DNA from: Polaribacter pectinis
Lineage (GTDB): Bacteria; Bacteroidota; Bacteroidia; Flavobacteriales; Flavobacteriaceae
Assembly: GCF_014352875.1 (NCBI RefSeq)
Contig: NZ_CP060695.1
Location: 2,139,501-2,203,500 of the forward strand
Reading direction: 5' to 3'
DNA: 64,000 nt
The notes below the pieces were generated by a model. The model saw only the letters and a program-made list of their open reading frames with translations, was not told the origin of the DNA and ran no database searches. This document shows, piece after piece, positions 42,553-52,472 of this stretch (position 1 is its first letter; each line of letters begins with the position of its first letter). The position numbers were made by a program, and so were the translations under genes.

Positions 42553-43188
42553 TTATTTAGACATTGCAGAAAGCATACCACCATAAACTCCGTTTAAAGA
42601 AGATAAGTTTTTTGCTAAAGACTCCATTTGTTCTTTTAGTTTTTCTGTATTTTCTACAACAGCACCATTTAATTCTGATTGCTTTGTTGTGTTTTCTACT
42701 TGAACTTTATATAAATTGTTTAATGTTTCCATTTGAACAGCTGCCATTGACACTTGTTCATTGTATTTATTAGTTGAAGAAATAGATTCTGATGCAGCAG
42801 ATAATCCTTCTGCAGCTCCCTGAAAGTTTTTCATGCTATTTCCTAAACTAGCCATTAAAGAAGCATCTATATTTGCCTCTTGTAATAAATTATCTAATTT
42901 TTGAGACAATAAACCTTGAGCTCCAGCCTCTTCTCTTTCAGACTCAATACCATCTGCTCCTAATTCTGGATATACTTTAGACCAATCTAAATCATCTTCT
43001 GGTGTATCAAAAGCAGAAATAGCAAATACTAAGGCTTCAGTAACTAAACCAATTGTTAACATTATACCTCCTGTTAATGGACCAATAGAAAAGTGTTGAA
43101 TTTTAAATAAAGCTCCTATGATTACAACGGCTGCTCCCATTCCATATACGAAGTTCATTGTTTTTTTGTAAGATCTTGACTGTGCCAT
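42553..43188 (-). CDS. gldL: Type IX secretion / gliding motor protein GldL
   Basis: The 211-residue protein has two N-terminal membrane helices (about 12-28 and 38-58), with a conserved acidic residue in MLTIGLVTEALVFAISAF. A cytoplasmic coiled-coil region follows. This is the GldL layout, the stator ring around GldM. It lies between gldK and gldM, 31 bases after gldK. Confidence 0.95.
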   Translation of the reverse strand: MAQSRSYKKTMNFVYGMGAAVVIIGALFKIQHFSIGPLTGGIMLTIGLVTEALVFAISAFDTPEDDLDWSKVYPELGADGIESEREEAGAQGLLSQKLDNLLQEANIDASLMASLGNSMKNFQGAAEGLSAASESISSTNKYNEQVSMAAVQMETLNNLYKVQVENTTKQSELNGAVVENTEKLKEQMESLAKNLSSLNGVYGGMLSAMSK

Positions 43189-43219
43189 AATATTATTTCT
43201 TTGATTAATTTTTTGTTAA

Positions 43220-44593
43220 TTATTTGTTTGTTGTACCAATGTAGTTTTGTACGGTTCTAAAACCAATGTAACTTCTTGCTGTATCTGCGTATTCATAATC
43301 TCTAGAACCTACTTCTAAAAAGTATGCAACATCTTTCCAAGAACCTCCACGTATAATTTTTCTTTTATTTTTTCTATCTTCTACATTTGGGTTCATTGTT
43401 GAAGCCATATAGTAAGATGATAAGTTGTAAGCTGTATTTGTCCATTCTGAAACATTACCAGCCATGTTATACAATCCGTAGTCGTTTGCATTAAAAGATT
43501 TAGCTTCCATAGTATATAAAGCGCCATCTACTGCGTAATTTCCTCTTACTGGTTTAAAGTTTGCTAAAAAACATCCTCTATCACTAGTTGTACTTCCTGT
43601 TCCCCAAGGATATGTTGCAAATTCTAAACCACCTCTGGCTGCATACTCCCATTCTGCTTCTGTTGGCAATCTAAAATCCGGAACTGAAGTTGCGTTTTTT
43701 CTTCCTTTTAAATAATCATTTTTCTTTTTTGTTCTCCAGTTACAAAAAGCATTTGCTTGTCCCCAAGTAACACCAACTACAGGATAATCTCCATAAGATT
43801 GATGATAAAAATAATCTTGGTGCATTGGATCATTATAAGAATAATTAAAATCTTTTACCCAAGCAGTAGTATCTGGATAAATATTTAATACTTCCGTTTC
43901 TACAAAATCTTTTCTATTACCACCTTTTCTGGCTGCATTGTCTCTGTCGAACCAAGAATATCTGTATTTTAAGAATTTTGTATTAAAAGTTCTAACACCA
44001 TCTACGGCTTCTTCTCTTGGAATAAAAAGTGAATCCATTACTTCTACATAATCGACATCTGGGAAATCTTCTTTTTTCCAGATAATTTCATTTTCCCAAT
44101 TTAATGGTTTTATAGAATCGATTCCATCTCCTAAACTCCAATAGTTGTCGTACATGTATTTTTGATATGCATTTGCGTCTGTCGTATCAGCTACTGCAAA
44201 GGCGTATTCGTGAATTCCGCCAGACAAACCTGCTCCTGTAGGATCTGGAGTTGCACCCATAGCAACAAATTCTTGTTGGTATCCTAATCTTGTTCTTACA
44301 ACTGAATCTCTAACCCAAAAAACAAATTCTTTGTATTCGTTATTTGTAATTTCAGTTTCGTCCATATAATATGGTCTAACTGTAACTGTTTTTGTAGGAG
44401 CATTCATTGTACCAATGATGTCTTGATCTTGTTTTCCCATGGTAAAAGAACCTCCAGGAATTAAAGCCATACCAAATGGTTTTTCTGAAAACCACTTTTT
44501 CTTGGCCTTTATACCCACTAATTCTCCTCTATCATTAGAGCCACAACTGTAAAAAACGGTTATTAAAAGTGCAAATATTGCTGCTTTCTTCAT
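43220..44593 (-). CDS. gldK: Type IX secretion / gliding lipoprotein GldK
   Basis: The 457-residue protein has a lipoprotein signal (LLITVFYSC, Cys17). The formylglycine-generating-enzyme-like (SUMF1) fold is shown by GGSFTMGKQD, LPTEAEWEYAARGG, NMAGNVSEWTN and RKIIRGGSWKD. In GldK this fold is structural and forms the outer ring with GldN. A possible promoter (-33 TTG, then TAGGTTTA as -7) lies in the 100-base gap upstream. It heads gldKLMN. Confidence 0.95.
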   Translation of the reverse strand: MKKAAIFALLITVFYSCGSNDRGELVGIKAKKKWFSEKPFGMALIPGGSFTMGKQDQDIIGTMNAPTKTVTVRPYYMDETEITNNEYKEFVFWVRDSVVRTRLGYQQEFVAMGATPDPTGAGLSGGIHEYAFAVADTTDANAYQKYMYDNYWSLGDGIDSIKPLNWENEIIWKKEDFPDVDYVEVMDSLFIPREEAVDGVRTFNTKFLKYRYSWFDRDNAARKGGNRKDFVETEVLNIYPDTTAWVKDFNYSYNDPMHQDYFYHQSYGDYPVVGVTWGQANAFCNWRTKKKNDYLKGRKNATSVPDFRLPTEAEWEYAARGGLEFATYPWGTGSTTSDRGCFLANFKPVRGNYAVDGALYTMEAKSFNANDYGLYNMAGNVSEWTNTAYNLSSYYMASTMNPNVEDRKNKRKIIRGGSWKDVAYFLEVGSRDYEYADTARSYIGFRTVQNYIGTTNK

Positions 44594-44696
44594 ATGCTAA
44601 AATATCTTTACTAAAAAGTTCGTAAACCTATTATTTTTTTTGCTAAAAAACAATTACAAATTGCATTTTAACTTTCTCTTTTTTATTTTCTTTCAA

Positions 44697-45860
44697 TTAT
44701 ACTAACTTTCTCATTGCTTTATACCACTTTTCTGGTATTATTTGCTTTGTTGCGTCTGTATAATCTTTATATGTACATGGTATTAACGCATGTCTTTTGT
44801 ATTTATTATTTGATAAAATATTTATTTCTATCCACCATCTTCCAGATTTGTTACTTTTATAAAAAGTTATTGGATCATCATCTTCTAATAAAACTGTAAA
44901 TTTCTGGTAATTTTCTTTACCGGAAAACGGATAATCTTTCACCCTAAAGTTGACACCTTCAATAAAGTACCAAATCATCTGTGCAATTAAATGAGCCGTT
45001 TGATGATTGTTATCATGTCTTGAATTGTACTCGTAAATACCAAAAGATGAAACTTTATCACTTATTCCTGCATATCTAGAAATTGCACAAATTTCTTCGC
45101 CATAAAAACCATTTGGGGAAGCATTGTTGTTTGCAGGAGCTTCACTTTGCCTAACTGCACCAATATCTATAGACACAATATCTGAATTTCTGAATGCCGG
45201 TTCTATATTTTCTAATTCTTTAGCTTTACCTAATCTATGTGCATCAAAAAACAAACTATCTAACAAATTTATCTCTTCTTGCGAATTAAAATAAGTTTGA
45301 TAACCAACATTAGAATAATTAAACAAGTTATTTGGTTCTTGCATAATTATTTTACTTAAATAAGATTGGGAAGTTAACGGGTCGTCTAAATTCCCTAAAT
45401 CGAACCTACTATCTACTGCTGTTATATTTACAGTTTGCTCTAAAGAATCGTATGCTCTATAGTTTACAAATGTAATATCTTGGCCACCTCCAATAATTAC
45501 CGGAATTATATTTTTCTTTAACAAAGAGGTTGTTAATTCTCTAACAGCAAAGTACGTATCAGAAACTTCATTTCCTTTTTTTATATTCCCTAAATCGGCA
45601 ATATTTGTGTTCCAATTTCCCGGAAATAATTGATATAATTTTTTTCTTATAAAATGCAGATTCTCACCACAACCAAAATTATCTTGAGAGTTTCTGTCTT
45701 CTTGAACCCCAAAAACAGCTATTTGAACATTATCTAGTTCAGGAAAACCTTCATTTTCTGTATGAATTCTAATTTTTTTACCCAAGCATAAATCTGATTG
45801 CAACACTAAATGTGCCACAACCGATTCTTTTACAGGGATTAAAAAGTCTTGGTTCATCAA
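44697..45860 (-). CDS. Arginase/formimidoylglutamase-fold protein with degenerate metal motifs
   Basis: The 387-residue protein has the ureohydrolase fold order but with altered metal ligands. GGDH is GGGQD (Gln127 for His). DAHxD is DSRFD (Arg152 for His; Asp150 and Asp154 kept). SxDxDxxDPxxAP is SIDIGAVRQSEAP (Gly234 and Arg237 for two Asp). Three ligand or near-ligand positions are lost, so hydrolase activity is doubtful. A C-terminal part of about 90 residues goes beyond the catalytic core. It lies between topA and gldK on the same strand. Automated naming as formimidoylglutamase is probably misleading. Confidence 0.8.
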   Translation of the reverse strand: MMNQDFLIPVKESVVAHLVLQSDLCLGKKIRIHTENEGFPELDNVQIAVFGVQEDRNSQDNFGCGENLHFIRKKLYQLFPGNWNTNIADLGNIKKGNEVSDTYFAVRELTTSLLKKNIIPVIIGGGQDITFVNYRAYDSLEQTVNITAVDSRFDLGNLDDPLTSQSYLSKIIMQEPNNLFNYSNVGYQTYFNSQEEINLLDSLFFDAHRLGKAKELENIEPAFRNSDIVSIDIGAVRQSEAPANNNASPNGFYGEEICAISRYAGISDKVSSFGIYEYNSRHDNNHQTAHLIAQMIWYFIEGVNFRVKDYPFSGKENYQKFTVLLEDDDPITFYKSNKSGRWWIEINILSNNKYKRHALIPCTYKDYTDATKQIIPEKWYKAMRKLV

Positions 45861-45893
45861 TTTTTTTTAATAGACATGCAATATAAGAAATCC

Positions 45894-48392
45894 CTACTTC
45901 TTTTTGCTGGTTTTTTTGGCTGCAGTTTTTCTTTTAGCTACTTTTTTCTTTGGCGTTTTTGCCTCTATCATCTTAACTGCTTCATCTTTAGAAAGTTTCT
46001 CAATTTCGGTGGTTTTAGGCAACTCAATTTTAATTTTTCCTTTTAGAACATTATACCTTCCCCAACGTGCTTTTTCCACGCGAATACCAACATCTTCCCA
46101 ATTATGAATTACTTTATCGATCTCTTTCTGCTTCTTTACTTCAATTAACTCAATAATATCATCATCTGAAAGATTATCGAAATCGTATTTTTTATTTACG
46201 TTGATAAACATTCCGTTCCATTTTATAAATGGCCCAAAACGTCCAACTCCTTTTTGTACAGGCAAATCTTCATAATGATAAATTGGTGCATCTGCTTTTT
46301 GCTTTGCAACAATTAATTCTTCTGCTCTTGGCAAATCTACCTCCATTGGGTTTTCACCTTTATCTAAAGAAACAAACATGGTTCCGAATTTGATATAAGG
46401 CCCAAATCGTCCGTTAGAAACAATTACCTCTTCACCTTCATAAGTTCCTAACGTTTTAGGAAGCAAGAACAATTCTAATGCTTCTTCCATTGTTATGGTT
46501 CCTAAATTCTGGTCTTTATTCAAGCTTGCAAAAGACTTTTCTTCGTCTTCTGGCGCTCCAATTTGTGCAATTGGTCCGAATTTACCAAGTCTTACCAAAA
46601 CTGTTTTTCCAGATTCTGGGTGTTTTCCTAAAATACGTTCTCCACTTTCTCTATCTGCATTTTCTTTTACATCTTCTACATTGTCGTGAAATTTGTGATA
46701 GAAACCTTTAATCATTTCTGTCCAATCTTCATTTCCTTCAGAAATATCATCAAAAGAATTTTCGACTTTAGCTGTAAAACCAAAATCTAAAATGTTTGAA
46801 AAATTAGCGACTAAAAAGTCGTTTACGATATTCCCAATATCTGTAGGAACTAATTTATTTTTATCGGAACCTGTCTTTTCTGTTAAAGTTTGTGTTTCCA
46901 CATTTCCACCAGATAAAATTAATTGCTGATATTCTCTCTCTACACCTTCATTTGTTCCTTTTTCTACATAACCTCTTCTCTGTACTGTAGAAATTGTAGG
47001 TGCATACGTAGATGGTCTTCCAATTCCTAATTCTTCTAATTGTTTTACCAAAGATGCTTCTGTAAAACGATAAGGTGGACTCGTAAAACGCTGTGTTGCG
47101 TTTATAAAATTGTATTCTAAAGCTTCATTTACCTTTAAATTTGGTAACATTCCAGCTTGCTCTTCATCTTCATTATCATTTCCTTCTAAATACACTTTTA
47201 AGAAACCTTCAAACTTTATCATTTCACCATTTGCAGTAAAAATCTTTGAGTTTTCAGAATTCTCAATCTTCATATTTGTACGTTCCAATAAGGCATCGCT
47301 CATTTGTGAAGCTAAAGTTCGCTTCCAAATTAAATCATATAATCTTGTTTGGTCGTATTCTGTATCAATAGAATGCATTTTCATGTTTGTAGGTCTAATC
47401 GCTTCGTGCGCTTCTTGCGCTCCTTTAGATTTCGACTTAAAAACACGTTGTTTGCTATATTCTTTTCCGTAATAATTGCTAATTTCTTCTTCGGCCGCGT
47501 TTCTTGCATCTACAGATAAGTTTACACTATCTGTTCTCATATATGTAATTAAACCGGCTTCATACAAACGTTGTGCAACTTGCATAGTTTTACCTACTGG
47601 AAAACCTAATTTCCTAGAGGCCTCTTGTTGTAATGTTGAAGTTGTAAATGGTGCTGCTGGAGATTTCTTTGCTGGTTTTTTTGTTAAATCTACAATTGAA
47701 AAATCTGCTTTTGCACACGATTTTAAGAAATTTTCTGCTGCTTTTTTAGAATCGAAATTCTTTGGAATGGTTGCTTTAAAGGTTTTCCCTTCATTATTAG
47801 CAAATTCTGCAACTACCTTATAATGTGTTTCTGCTTTAAAGTCTTGAATGCTTCGTTCTCTTTCTACAATTAAACGCACTGCAACAGATTGTACTCTACC
47901 TGCAGATAAACCACCTTTAACTTTACGCCATAAAACTGGCGATAATTCATAACCAACAAGTCTGTCTAAAACTCTACGCGCTTGTTGTGCATTTACCATA
48001 TTATAGTCGATATCTCTTGGATTTTCGACTGCTTTTAATATGGCGTTTTTTGTAATTTCATGAAAAACGATACGTTTTGTACTCTCGTCTTTTAAGTCTA
48101 ATTGCTCTTTTAAATGCCAAGCAATTGCTTCTCCTTCTCGATCCTCATCACTCGCTAACCAAACAGTGTCTGCTTTTTTTGCTAATGATTTTAATTTTTT
48201 TACGACTGATTTTTTATCATCTGAAACAATGTATTTTGGACTAAAATCTCCATCTACATCTATTCCTAATTCTTTGGAAGGTAAGTCTGCAATGTGCCCA
48301 TAACTCGATTCTACCTGAAAATCTTTTCCAAGAAACTTCTCGATGGTTTTTGCTTTTGCTGGTGACTCTACAATTACTAAATTCTTTGCCAT
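45894..48392 (-). CDS. topA: DNA topoisomerase I
   Basis: The 832-residue protein has a TOPRIM domain (NLVIVESPAKAKTIEKFLG; Asp82-Asp84-Glu86 in SDEDRE) and the active Tyr in GLITYMRTDSVNLS. A series of C-terminal repeats (such as GRFGPYIKFG, VGRFGPFIKWNG) precedes a Lys-rich tail (TPKKKVAKRKTAAKKTSKKK). It relaxes negative supercoils. The -7 box TACTTTTG on the minus strand lies 53 bases upstream. Zinc-finger cysteines are absent and replaced by the repeats and basic tail. Confidence 0.96.
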   Translation of the reverse strand: MAKNLVIVESPAKAKTIEKFLGKDFQVESSYGHIADLPSKELGIDVDGDFSPKYIVSDDKKSVVKKLKSLAKKADTVWLASDEDREGEAIAWHLKEQLDLKDESTKRIVFHEITKNAILKAVENPRDIDYNMVNAQQARRVLDRLVGYELSPVLWRKVKGGLSAGRVQSVAVRLIVERERSIQDFKAETHYKVVAEFANNEGKTFKATIPKNFDSKKAAENFLKSCAKADFSIVDLTKKPAKKSPAAPFTTSTLQQEASRKLGFPVGKTMQVAQRLYEAGLITYMRTDSVNLSVDARNAAEEEISNYYGKEYSKQRVFKSKSKGAQEAHEAIRPTNMKMHSIDTEYDQTRLYDLIWKRTLASQMSDALLERTNMKIENSENSKIFTANGEMIKFEGFLKVYLEGNDNEDEEQAGMLPNLKVNEALEYNFINATQRFTSPPYRFTEASLVKQLEELGIGRPSTYAPTISTVQRRGYVEKGTNEGVEREYQQLILSGGNVETQTLTEKTGSDKNKLVPTDIGNIVNDFLVANFSNILDFGFTAKVENSFDDISEGNEDWTEMIKGFYHKFHDNVEDVKENADRESGERILGKHPESGKTVLVRLGKFGPIAQIGAPEDEEKSFASLNKDQNLGTITMEEALELFLLPKTLGTYEGEEVIVSNGRFGPYIKFGTMFVSLDKGENPMEVDLPRAEELIVAKQKADAPIYHYEDLPVQKGVGRFGPFIKWNGMFINVNKKYDFDNLSDDDIIELIEVKKQKEIDKVIHNWEDVGIRVEKARWGRYNVLKGKIKIELPKTTEIEKLSKDEAVKMIEAKTPKKKVAKRKTAAKKTSKKK

Positions 48393-48444
48393 GTATCTTT
48401 TTTTGTCGTAATTCTCGCAATCGAAACCGCGAGTTTTTGGACTG

Positions 48445-48452
48445 CAAAAGTA
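48445..48452 (-). promoter_or_regulatory. -7 box of topA
   Basis: TACTTTTG on the minus strand fits TAnnTTTG and is about 53 bases upstream of the topA ATG at 48392. No clear -33 TTG was seen in the A-rich sequence before it. Confidence 0.45.
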
Positions 48453-48513
48453 TGTAGTTTTTTTTTATTAATTTTTTTTTGAAGCGTTTTTACTTCATTT
48501 TTTTATAGAATTT

Positions 48514-50820
48514 TTATTCTACAGTGATTTTTTGCATCATTTTTGTTGCTGAATTCCCTCCAACAAATAATAAAAATTCTCCTGCCTCTACTTCCCATTT
48601 TTTGTTTGAAGTATAAAACTGAAGCACTTCTTTATCAATTGTAAAAGAAACTGTTTTTGTTTCTTCTGCTTTCAAATTTATTTTCTGAAAACCTTTTAGT
48701 TCTTTTACAGGCCTTATTATACTGGCTACTAAATCTCTAATGTACAATTGTACAACTTCTTCTCCTGCAACTTTTCCTGTGTTTTTTACATCTACTGAAA
48801 GTGTGATTTTTCCATCATCTTTTATTGTTTCTTTATTTACTTTTAAATTATCATAAGAAAAAGAAGTATAGCTTAGTCCGAATCCAAAAGGATATAGTGC
48901 TGATTTTTTAGAATCGTCATAACCAGCATACGTAACATGAATATCACTATAAGGTCTTCCTGTATTTTTTTGATTATAATATAAAGGTACTTGCCCAACA
49001 TTTCTTGGAAACGAAACAGGTAATTTTCCTGACGGATTATAATCTCCAAACAAAACATCTGCAATTGCATTACCAGATTCTGAACCCAAATGCCAAGTAA
49101 CTAGAATCCCTGGTAAAATTTCACTTACATGAGAAATATCCATGGGTCTTCCGTTTGATAAAACCAGAACAATATTTTTATTCACTTCATAAACAGCCTC
49201 TAACAATTCGTTCTGCAACCCTGCAAAACCAATGTTTGTATAACTTCTTCCTTCCCCTGATTGATATGCATCTTCACCAATTGCTAAAAAAACGATTTCT
49301 GCTTTCTTTGCAGCCGCAACTGCTTTTGCAATTCCAGATCTATCTTCTGTATTCATTTTTAGAGGAATCATAAACTGATTATCGCCAGGTTTTACAGTTG
49401 GTATTGTTAATTCTACTCCTTTTTCGTAATATATTTTTGTGTTTTTATCAACTTTTGCTTTTACACCTTCTAATAAAGAAACTGCAGAATTATAAGTTGC
49501 TTTTGCTCGCCAATTTCCTAAAGGTTGATTTTTATCATCTGCAAAAGGACCAATAACAGCAATGCTTTTTACGTTTTTAGAAATTGGTAAAATATTATTT
49601 TCATTCTTAAGTAAAACAATAGATTTTTTTGCGACATCTCTTGCAATTGCTAAATGTTCTTTTGTATAAATTTCGTTTTTCTCTCTTTCTTCATCACAAT
49701 ATTTAAAAGGATTATCAAACAAACCTAATTGAAACTTTACTCTTAAAATTCTTCTAACAGCATCGTCTAAATTTGCTAAAGAAACTTTATTCTCTTCCAA
49801 TAAACTCGCCAAATGAGCTCCATAAGAATGCGATTCCATATCCATATCACTTCCTGCATTTAGAGCAATAATTGCAGCTTCTTTTTTATCTTTTGCAAAA
49901 CCATGATCAACCAATTCTCCAATAGAACCCCAATCTGAAACAATAAAACCATTCCAGTTCCAACCTTCTTTTAAAATATCTCTTTGTAAAATTTTATGAC
50001 CTGTTGCAGGGATTCCATCAATATCATTAAATGCATTCATAAAAGTTGCAACTCCTGCTTTTGCAGCGGCTTTAAATGGAGGTAAAATTGTGTTATGTAA
50101 TTCATTTTCGCCAATATTTACAGCACTGTATTCCCTACCAGCTTCAGCAAAACCATAACCTGCAAAATGTTTTGCACAAGCTGCAATCGTATTTTTATTT
50201 GATAAATCTTCACCTTGAAAACCCTTAATTCTTGCAACTCCAATTACAGCATTTAAATACGGATCTTCTCCTCCACCTTCCATAACTCTACCCCATCTTG
50301 CATCTCTTGCAACATCTAACATTGGTGCAAAAGTCCAGTTTAAACCAGAAGCTGCTGCTTCTTTTGCAGCAATTTTAGCAGATTGTTTCATAATTTCTAA
50401 ATCCCAACTTGCACTTTCTCCTAAAGGAATTGGAAACATTGTTTTAAAACCATGAATTACATCGTAACCAAAAATTAATGGAATTTTTATGCGCGATTGC
50501 ATTGCCAATTCTTGTGCTTCGCGAACTTCTTCTACTGTAGCAACATTTAAAAGTGAACCAACCAAACCTTTTTTAATTTTGCTTGCTTTCTCTTTGTTTC
50601 CTTTAGAAGATTCTGGCCCTGTTAAATCTCCACCTGAAGCATATTGCACCAGTTGTCCAATTTTCTCTTCCAAATTCATTAATGCTAAAACAGAATCTAC
50701 TTTCTGTTCTATATTTTCATCTAAATTTGAGTTTGTCATTGTCTTTTTAGAGTCTTTACAATTAAAAAAAACAGCAATAAAGATTAAAGCAGTTATAAAA
50801 AGTGATTTCGATTTTCTCAT
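48514..50820 (-). CDS. bglX: Glycoside hydrolase family 3 lipoprotein, beta-glucosidase-like
   Basis: The 768-residue protein has a lipoprotein-type signal (ALIFIAVFFNC, Cys21). The GH3 N-terminal barrel includes FAPMLDVARDARWGRVMEG and CAKHFAGYG, with the nucleophile Asp in GFIVSDWGSIGEL. The C-terminal GH3 domain and a fibronectin-III-like end follow. The order matches BglX-type beta-glucosidases. It is probably anchored in the outer membrane or periplasm to hydrolyse oligosaccharides. No SusCD pair is near, so it stands outside a polysaccharide utilisation locus. A -7 box (TATATTTG, 50836-50843, minus) precedes it. Confidence 0.9.
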   Translation of the reverse strand: MRKSKSLFITALIFIAVFFNCKDSKKTMTNSNLDENIEQKVDSVLALMNLEEKIGQLVQYASGGDLTGPESSKGNKEKASKIKKGLVGSLLNVATVEEVREAQELAMQSRIKIPLIFGYDVIHGFKTMFPIPLGESASWDLEIMKQSAKIAAKEAAASGLNWTFAPMLDVARDARWGRVMEGGGEDPYLNAVIGVARIKGFQGEDLSNKNTIAACAKHFAGYGFAEAGREYSAVNIGENELHNTILPPFKAAAKAGVATFMNAFNDIDGIPATGHKILQRDILKEGWNWNGFIVSDWGSIGELVDHGFAKDKKEAAIIALNAGSDMDMESHSYGAHLASLLEENKVSLANLDDAVRRILRVKFQLGLFDNPFKYCDEEREKNEIYTKEHLAIARDVAKKSIVLLKNENNILPISKNVKSIAVIGPFADDKNQPLGNWRAKATYNSAVSLLEGVKAKVDKNTKIYYEKGVELTIPTVKPGDNQFMIPLKMNTEDRSGIAKAVAAAKKAEIVFLAIGEDAYQSGEGRSYTNIGFAGLQNELLEAVYEVNKNIVLVLSNGRPMDISHVSEILPGILVTWHLGSESGNAIADVLFGDYNPSGKLPVSFPRNVGQVPLYYNQKNTGRPYSDIHVTYAGYDDSKKSALYPFGFGLSYTSFSYDNLKVNKETIKDDGKITLSVDVKNTGKVAGEEVVQLYIRDLVASIIRPVKELKGFQKINLKAEETKTVSFTIDKEVLQFYTSNKKWEVEAGEFLLFVGGNSATKMMQKITVE

Positions 50821-50835
50821 AGTATTTATTTAGTA

Positions 50836-50843
50836 CAAATATA
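50836..50843 (-). promoter_or_regulatory. -7 box of the GH3 gene
   Basis: TATATTTG on the minus strand is a perfect -7 box, 16 bases upstream of the ATG at 50820. Confidence 0.5.
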
Positions 50844-50869
50844 TAAAAGTGGTTTATAGAAAATTTTAG

Positions 50870-52360
50870 TTATTTAGCCCAATATTCTAAAGCTGCAATT
50901 GCTTTATACCAACCTTTAATATTCTCCTCTATTTTTTCTCTTTTTCTTGATGGTTTAAAAGTTTCATCTATTTGCCAGATTTTTTGAATTTCTTCTTCAC
51001 TTTCCCAAAAACCAACTGCTAAACCAGCTAAAAAAGCGGCACCCATTGCTGTAGTTTCTACTATTTTTGGTCTAATTGTTTTTGTGTTTAAAACATCTGC
51101 TTGAAATTGCATTAAAGTATTATTAACTGTTGCTCCACCATCAACTCTTAATTCTTTAATTGTAGTTTCTGCATCTGCTTCCATCGCTTTTAAAATATCC
51201 ATAGATTGGTATGCAATCGCATCTATAGTTGCTCTTGCAATATGCGCATCTGTTGTTCCTCTTGTAATTCCAAAAATAGTTCCTTGCGCTTTCTGATTCC
51301 AATGTGGTGCTCCTAAACCAGCAAAAGCTGGTACAAAATAAACACCATCTGAATCTTCAACAGATTTTGCCAATGCTTCTACTTCAGAAGAATCTCTAAT
51401 AATTTTTAACCCATCTCTTAACCATTGTACAGCTGCACCTGCAATAAAAACACTTCCTTCAAAAGCGTAGGTGGTTTTTCCGTTGATTTTCCAAGCAACT
51501 GTAGTTAATAAATTGTTTTTTGAAACAATTGGTTTGTCGCCAATATTCATCAACATAAAACAACCTGTTCCATAGGTGTTTTTAACCATACCTTTTTTGG
51601 TGCACATTTGTCCAAAAAGCGCTGCTTGTTGGTCTCCTGCAATTCCTGCTATAGGAATATTGCAATCAAAAAAAGAGGACTTTGTATGTCCGTAAATTTC
51701 GCTGGATTGTTTTACTTCTGGTAACATCGATTTAGGGATGGTGAATAATTCTAACAATTCATCGTCCCAAGACATGGTATATATATTGAATAACAAAGTT
51801 CTAGAAGCGTTTGAAACATCTGTAATATGTTTTTGTTTTTTTGAAAAATTCCAAACCAACCAAGAATCGATAGTTCCTAATAATAATTCTCCATTTTTTG
51901 CTTTTTCTTTTGCGCCTTCAACATTATCTAGAATCCATTTTACTTTTGTTCCAGAAAAATAAGAATCGATAACCAAGCCTGTTTTCTCTTTAATTATTTC
52001 AGATTTTCCTGCTGCTTTTAATTCATCACAATAATCAGCTGTTCTTTTATCTTGCCAAACAATTGCATTATATATTGGTTTTCCTGTGTTTTTATCCCAG
52101 ACAACAACAGTTTCACGCTGATTTGTAATTCCGATTGCAGCAATTTCTTCCATTTCTATACTTTTCATAGCAATAGCTTCTGCTGCAACACCTGCTTGTG
52201 TAGACCAAATTTCTAAAGCATCGTGTTCTACCCAACTTGGTTTTGGAAAAATCTGTGTAAATTCTTTTTGAGCAATAGATTTTATGTTTCCTTTTTTATC
52301 AAAAACAATCGCTCTAGAACTTGTAGTTCCTTGATCTAATGCTAAAATGTATTTTTTCAT
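50870..52360 (-). CDS. glpK: Glycerol kinase
   Basis: I start this at the ATG at 52360 ([21 protein letters not shown]), giving 496 residues, the usual GlpK length. A frame start at 52438 would add 26 residues ahead of the conserved N-terminus and overlap the divergent miaB promoter. The FGGY features include [29 protein letters not shown] and [19 protein letters not shown]. It phosphorylates glycerol to glycerol-3-phosphate. No glpF or glpD is adjacent. Confidence 0.95.
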   Translation of the reverse strand: MKKYILALDQGTTSSRAIVFDKKGNIKSIAQKEFTQIFPKPSWVEHDALEIWSTQAGVAAEAIAMKSIEMEEIAAIGITNQRETVVVWDKNTGKPIYNAIVWQDKRTADYCDELKAAGKSEIIKEKTGLVIDSYFSGTKVKWILDNVEGAKEKAKNGELLLGTIDSWLVWNFSKKQKHITDVSNASRTLLFNIYTMSWDDELLELFTIPKSMLPEVKQSSEIYGHTKSSFFDCNIPIAGIAGDQQAALFGQMCTKKGMVKNTYGTGCFMLMNIGDKPIVSKNNLLTTVAWKINGKTTYAFEGSVFIAGAAVQWLRDGLKIIRDSSEVEALAKSVEDSDGVYFVPAFAGLGAPHWNQKAQGTIFGITRGTTDAHIARATIDAIAYQSMDILKAMEADAETTIKELRVDGGATVNNTLMQFQADVLNTKTIRPKIVETTAMGAAFLAGLAVGFWESEEEIQKIWQIDETFKPSRKREKIEENIKGWYKAIAALEYWAK

Positions 52361-52420
52361 TGTGATGCTGCTTTTCAGAAACTCAAATCTATAAAAATCA
52401 TTTCTTTGTTTTTCTGCCAA

Positions 52421-52455
52421 TTTGTCACAATTTTTCATTTTTGGTTGTATATTTG
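52421..52455 (+). promoter_or_regulatory. Promoter of miaB
   Basis: TTTG (52421-52424) and TATATTTG (52448-52455) are 23 bases apart. The ATG chosen for miaB at 52473 lies 17 bases after the -7 box. Confidence 0.6.
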
Positions 52456-52472
52456 CAATTCATTTTTTGAAT

